Shown here in pieces: positions 7,669 to 10,476 of a stretch of DNA of 10,476 nucleotides. The notes under the pieces were generated by a model, which was not told the DNA's origin, made no database searches, and was given only the letters and a program-made list of their open reading frames with translations. The stretch comes from Dehalococcoidia bacterium (GTDB lineage Bacteria > Chloroflexota > Dehalococcoidia > GIF9 > UBA5629), in NCBI GenBank assembly GCA_012961565.1, contig DTZC01000110.1, positions 1 to 10,476 on the forward strand. Reading direction: 5' to 3'. Position numbers and translations under genes: made by a program. The first letter of the stretch is position 1; the number at the start of each line of letters is the position of its first letter.

Positions 7669-8177
7669 AAGGAACTCCGCATTGTGGATGGTTGATTAAC
7701 CTTGTCACCTTTCCGGGTATTGTAGCCCATGAATGGGCTCACCAGTTCTTGTGCCGCCGCACAAAGGTGCCAGTCTACAAAACATGCTATTTCCGATTTG
7801 GTAACCCTGCAGGATATGTTATCCACGGACCGGTAGACAGTTTCGGTAAAGCCTTTCTCATTGATGTCGCCCCCTTGGTAATAAACACAGTTATCGCCGC
7901 AATATTATTCCATATTGCTGTAGCCCTGCCTCCTGGAATTGCCGCTGTTGTCTTCTGCTGGTTGGGTGTCTCCATAGCCATGCATTCTTTTCCTAGCAGC
8001 AGCGATGCTGATAGCCTGTGGCAGTATTCAAAAAGAGCTTTGAAGGGAAATCCTCTGGTACTGCTTGGTCTCCCACTCGTTGGCTTAGTGAAAGTCTGGG
8101 CATCGCTCAACAGGGTGTGGCTTAACCTGCTATATGCAGTCGCCTTATTGCTTCTGGTTGTCTATGCAACTATGTAG
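7659..8177 (+). CDS. Small integral-membrane zinc metalloprotease-like protein (HEWAH)
   Basis: This 172-residue protein has the zinc-protease motif HEWAH at residues 24-28, within [27 protein letters not shown]. Hydrophobic segments follow at about 66-88, 92-110, 133-150 and 153-170. Two further conserved-looking polar sites are D69 in [12 protein letters not shown] and the [13 protein letters not shown] stretch (H109, D116, D118); either Asp could be the third zinc ligand. The pattern recalls M50/site-2 proteases and the DUF3267 'zincin peptidase' group, which is inference. The substrate is unknown. The ATG at 7659 overlaps the guaA stop by 10 bases and has no ribosome site, suggesting reinitiation after guaA. 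An alternative in-frame TTG at 7692 is possible but would still lie upstream of the HEWAH motif. Confidence 0.8.
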   Translation: MGIKGTPHCGWLINLVTFPGIVAHEWAHQFLCRRTKVPVYKTCYFRFGNPAGYVIHGPVDSFGKAFLIDVAPLVINTVIAAILFHIAVALPPGIAAVVFCWLGVSIAMHSFPSSSDADSLWQYSKRALKGNPLVLLGLPLVGLVKVWASLNRVWLNLLYAVALLLLVVYATM

Positions 8178-8381
8178 GGTTCCATTCTCCATGCGATTTG
8201 TTCGAGTATGGTACATGACTAATGGCCTTTCGGTACCGTACCACGCTGTGAGAAATAACCTCAAGATGGAAAATGTCAGGCGATTGTTACAAAAGGTTGC
8301 TGGGCTAGGGAACAGCAGCTTCTCTACCTTAAGTTGGTTCAGACTTGGCGAGTTGTCGAATACACGATGCATTGTTCTCTT
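8178..8381. other. Spacer between convergent genes
   Basis: Two gene strings converge on these 204 bases. I see no convincing ORF. There is an eight-base palindrome CGGTACCG at 8231-8238, part of a GGTAC-C-GTACC dyad. There is also a seven-base-pair hairpin, with one G-U pair, at 8296-8302/8313-8319. Read leftward, that hairpin is followed by TTTT and could act as a weak terminator for the minus-strand pair, although the minus-strand stem then has one mismatch. No strong terminator is visible. Confidence 0.4.
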
Positions 8382-8948
8382 CTACAGTGGCAGAAAGTAC
8401 ATGCTCCAGATGCCGAGGTAGGCAAAAAGTACGTGTTTTGGTATTCTGCCAGCGGCGCCGAGAAGGATGAATTTCCACAGGGGAAAGCGTAGCAGACCAG
8501 CGGCGGCACCGGCTAGGTCAAAAAGCGGGTTCGGTATCAGGGCAAGGATAAAAACGGTGATGCTTCCCCATCTTCTCATCCACTGCACCATTCGATTGTA
8601 GATATCAATGTTTTCTACAGCTATCCGTCCACCATATCCCAGAAGATAGCCAGTCATCTCTCCGATTGTTCCTCCCAGCCCAGATACAATTCCCACAGCA
8701 ACAGGGTTCAGAATGGCACCCATGGTGGCAACCAATATCCAGCCGGGCACGGGCACAACAATACTGCTACAGGATATGATGGAGACAATGAAGATGCCAA
8801 GATAGCCGTAGATCTGTAGCTCTGCCACCTTATCTCGGTTGAGAAAAATAAAGGCGGAAAGGGCGAGTACGAAGAGCAAAACTATGACCTGAAGATACCG
8901 CTCCCTTGTCCAGAAGTGCTTTTCTGTTTTGTTATCGGTCGGTTCCAT
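8382..8948 (-). CDS. VTT/DedA-type (SNARE-associated, TVP38-like) membrane protein
   Basis: This 188-residue inner-membrane protein resembles the VTT-domain superfamily (DedA, TVP38/TMEM64), some members of which act as lipid scramblases or affect envelope homeostasis. A short polar N terminus precedes a first membrane segment (YLQVIVLLFVLALSAFIFL). Next come a re-entrant-type loop (SSIVVPVPGWILVATMGAIL), the glycine-rich GTIGEMTGYLLGYGGR motif, then FILALIPNPLFDLAGAAAGLL and a final segment IPKHVLFAYLGIW. The ATG at 8946-8948 is preferred because AAGGTGA lies eight bases upstream. A GTG at 8958-8960 would add four residues and overlap the MFS stop as GTGA, but its ribosome site would be too close. 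It is the second gene of a two-gene unit with the transporter. The substrate is not predictable. Confidence 0.85.
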   Translation of the reverse strand: MEPTDNKTEKHFWTRERYLQVIVLLFVLALSAFIFLNRDKVAELQIYGYLGIFIVSIISCSSIVVPVPGWILVATMGAILNPVAVGIVSGLGGTIGEMTGYLLGYGGRIAVENIDIYNRMVQWMRRWGSITVFILALIPNPLFDLAGAAAGLLRFPLWKFILLGAAGRIPKHVLFAYLGIWSMYFLPL

Positions 8949-8956
8949 AGAGGTAG

Positions 8957-10216
8957 TCACCTTCCTACCTTTTTCCTAACAGGTAGGACCAGAAGTGAAC
9001 CAAGGAGGAAGTAGAAGATGCAGATTAGAAGCATGACAGAGTAGCCGAGGCCTAATTGTTGGGCATTGAAGAAATCAATTGCTGGACCGGTCAGTCTAGC
9101 CAGTGCCCCAGCTCCAGCAGTGGCTATATTGGTCAGTGCTAAGTACCGGGCTTCCTCACCTGGAGGCACGAGGTCCGTAGCTAGTGCCCAGTTGCTGCTG
9201 AGAAAGGCACCAGAAGAAAGACCGAGAAGACTACCGCAGACTAGTATGCCGCTGTAGGTGCGTGCCAGGAATAGCACGGCAATGCCGGCGATACCGATAA
9301 GCCCTGAGAAGAGGATAATGGGTTTGCGTCCTAATTTATCGGAGAGTTGTCCTGCAGGATAAACTGCAAGCAGCAAAAAAATGCCCACGGTAATCATCAG
9401 GTCGGCGGTTACCCCTGCTGGGTTGGGGTGATGAATTACGTCCCTTATGAAGTAAAGGGCAAAGGTTTGAAGCACCACCATAGCCATCAATATGAACAGT
9501 CGGGATATGAGAAACCAGACAAAGCCAGGATGCCCCCTGGCATCAATTTTATAGGCACCAAGCATGGCTTTCCTTGTAGATGGTTGTACCCCAGGAGATA
9601 GTGGTCGTTCTTTTACTGTCAGCATTGTGGCGACCATAGCTACTAGCAGGATCAGCCCAGGAAAGCCTAAAGCCATCCATAGCCACATTTCATCACCTTC
9701 AGTAGAGTAGTTATCCATGAAAAATGCTACCAAGCGCAGGAAAGCTACAGCACCTAATATTTCGGCCAAGCTTTTGATGCCAGATGCCACCCCTTTCCGC
9801 TTTTCTGGTACCAGGTCAGGAATGAACGCTTGAAACGGACCTTGTGCGATGTTTGTAGCGACCTGCAAAAGGCAGTAGCTCGAGAACAAAAAAACAAAGC
9901 TGTAAGAAAAGCCTATGCCGGGGAGGAAGAGCAATGCTAGCAGGGTTCCCACAAGAATAAAGGGACGGCGCCGACCGAGGCGGGAGGTAAATCGGTCGCT
10001 GAGCGTAGCGGCAAGCGGTTGAATAAGCACGGCTATTATCGAGCCGGTGAAGGTTACCAGACCAAGATAGGTGTTCTTTTGAGCTTCAGAGGCGAATTCC
10101 AAAAGGCGGAGCGGGATTATGAGGGTGTGCAGGCTGGGCCAAAGGACTGCTATTGCAGCTCCGAAGATGCTTATCTTCACGTAATCGATAGGTCGGAAGA
10201 CCCTTTCTGTTGCCAC
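8957..10216 (-). CDS. Major facilitator superfamily transporter (GPH/SLC45-like)
   Basis: This 419-residue polytopic inner-membrane permease has about 12 predicted hydrophobic segments. The loop 2-3 motif DRFTSRLGRRRPF lies at about 74-86, a form seen in the glycoside-pentoside-hexuronide and SLC45/sucrose-type carriers. A second copy-like motif, GQLSDKLGRKPII, starts at about 299 between the two halves. The substrate cannot be read from the sequence; a sugar is one possibility by family. The GTG at 10214-10216 is chosen because GGGGAGG lies just upstream (only three bases, rather tight). An in-frame GTG at 10285 would add 23 residues, Cys- and Tyr-rich and unlike a transporter N terminus, and it lies upstream of the predicted promoter -10. 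The gene overlaps or abuts the VTT gene and is probably cotranscribed with it. Confidence 0.88.
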   Translation of the reverse strand: MATERVFRPIDYVKISIFGAAIAVLWPSLHTLIIPLRLLEFASEAQKNTYLGLVTFTGSIIAVLIQPLAATLSDRFTSRLGRRRPFILVGTLLALLFLPGIGFSYSFVFLFSSYCLLQVATNIAQGPFQAFIPDLVPEKRKGVASGIKSLAEILGAVAFLRLVAFFMDNYSTEGDEMWLWMALGFPGLILLVAMVATMLTVKERPLSPGVQPSTRKAMLGAYKIDARGHPGFVWFLISRLFILMAMVVLQTFALYFIRDVIHHPNPAGVTADLMITVGIFLLLAVYPAGQLSDKLGRKPIILFSGLIGIAGIAVLFLARTYSGILVCGSLLGLSSGAFLSSNWALATDLVPPGEEARYLALTNIATAGAGALARLTGPAIDFFNAQQLGLGYSVMLLICIFYFLLGSLLVLPVRKKVGR

Positions 10217-10258
10217 TTTCCTCCCCGTCTTTGGGCATACTCTGCAATCTTGTGTTCT

Positions 10259-10267
10259 ATAATAGCA
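10259..10267 (-). promoter_or_regulatory. Extended -10 promoter element for the MFS-VTT unit
   Basis: On the minus strand TGCTATTAT forms a TGn extended -10 with TATTAT (5/6 to consensus) at 10259-10264. The -35 position (CTGTGC, 17 bases upstream) is poor, as is usual for extended -10 promoters. Transcription would start near 10252, about 36 bases before the GTG at 10216, which supports that start over the GTG at 10285. Confidence 0.45.
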
Positions 10268-10313
10268 TAGCCAAAGGCAGAGCACAGCTTAGTAGCGTTC
10301 AGTTTATTCATGC

Positions 10314-10398
10314 TTTTTAAAAAGGTAAACAAGAGGGCTCACCCTACCTTGTGGTAGACTTTTGGTCTAGCAAACCAAAACCATAAGGAGGTGAGTCT
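10314..10398 (+). promoter_or_regulatory. Leader of the 10399 gene: palindrome, two hairpins and a consensus ribosome site
   Basis: A ten-base palindrome TTTTTAAAAA (10314-10323) is followed by the hairpin CTACC-TTGT-GGTAG (10344-10357). A second hairpin, TTTTGGT-CTAGCAA-ACCAAAA (10360-10380, seven base pairs), ends five bases before the ribosome site. AAGGAGGTGA (10385-10394) is almost fully complementary to the 16S 3' end, with four bases before the ATG. I see no clear -35/-10 pair for this direction. The hairpins could belong to the 5' UTR or be operator dyads. Confidence 0.4.
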
Positions 10399-10476
10399 AT
10401 GACTAAAGTTGCGCTCGTTCAGATAGATCCGAGACACTATAATAGTGTCATTATGAAGATAGTTAATGGACTAATC
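10399..10476 (+). CDS. N-terminal fragment of a probable DUF362 protein (runs off the window)
   Basis: Only 26 codons are visible, starting MTKVALVQIDPRHYNSVI and running off the right edge. The start is secure because AAGGAGGTGA sits at good spacing. The N terminus resembles DUF362 proteins, which typically begin with a KVAIVK-type strand followed by a tyrosine and a helix. Many DUF362 members carry a ferredoxin-like [4Fe-4S] domain further on and occur in anaerobes. The cysteines that would confirm this lie outside the window, so the family call is tentative while the gene call is firm. It is divergent from the MFS gene and shares a spacer of about 180 bases with it. Confidence 0.6.
   Translation, partial: MTKVALVQIDPRHYNSVIMKIVNGLI

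Noticed and set aside
10217..10285. A 23-residue N-terminal extension of the MFS protein from a GTG at 10285
   Set aside because: The predicted extended -10 lies downstream of that GTG, the extension is Cys/Tyr-rich, and GTG at 10216 has GGGGAGG just upstream.
1..10476. CRISPR array, tRNA, rRNA, insertion sequence or prophage signs
   Set aside because: Reading both strands showed no regularly spaced repeats, cloverleaf signatures, transposase motifs or phage genes.

Overview
The window looks like ordinary bacterial chromosome of balanced base composition. It has tight operons, Shine-Dalgarno (SD) sites, and ATG, GTG and TTG starts. The gene set and protein style (clostridial/archaeal-type IlvD, a Sua5/YrdC-RpiB pair, a DUF362-like protein) suggest an anaerobic Chloroflexota (Dehalococcoidia-like) or Firmicutes-like bacterium. 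That placement is inference from the sequence alone.

Layout. (1) Positions 5561 to 1, minus strand: one long gene string, sua5/tsaC-like, rpiB, ilvD, ilvB, ilvN and ilvC (cut by the window edge). The last four encode the common branched-chain amino acid steps: IlvB/IlvN condense pyruvate or 2-oxobutyrate, IlvC reduces and isomerises, IlvD dehydrates. All four enzymes for valine, and for isoleucine from 2-oxobutyrate up to the final transaminase, are here. A TTGACA-containing promoter candidate inside the 3' end of rpiB could give the ilv genes their own transcript. (2) Positions 5562-6000: a gene-free divergent spacer of about 440 bp with several inverted repeats. (3) Positions 6001-8177, plus strand: guaA (GMP synthase), with an uncommon N-terminal extension of about 50 residues, overlapped at its stop codon by a small membrane protein carrying a HEWAH zinc-protease motif. 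(4) Positions 8382-10216, minus strand: a two-gene unit of an MFS transporter followed by a VTT/DedA-type membrane protein, joined at a GTGA junction. (5) Position 10399 to the end, plus strand: the first 26 codons of a gene with a near-perfect SD, probably DUF362.

No mobile element, CRISPR array, tRNA or rRNA was seen. Most of the window is housekeeping metabolism. The points worth a second look are the GuaA extension, a 20-codon ORF at the predicted start of the ilv transcript, the two-tier inverted repeat in the guaA/sua5 spacer, and the uncharacterised membrane metalloprotease coupled to guaA. I do not see convincing evidence of a wholly new multi-gene system.
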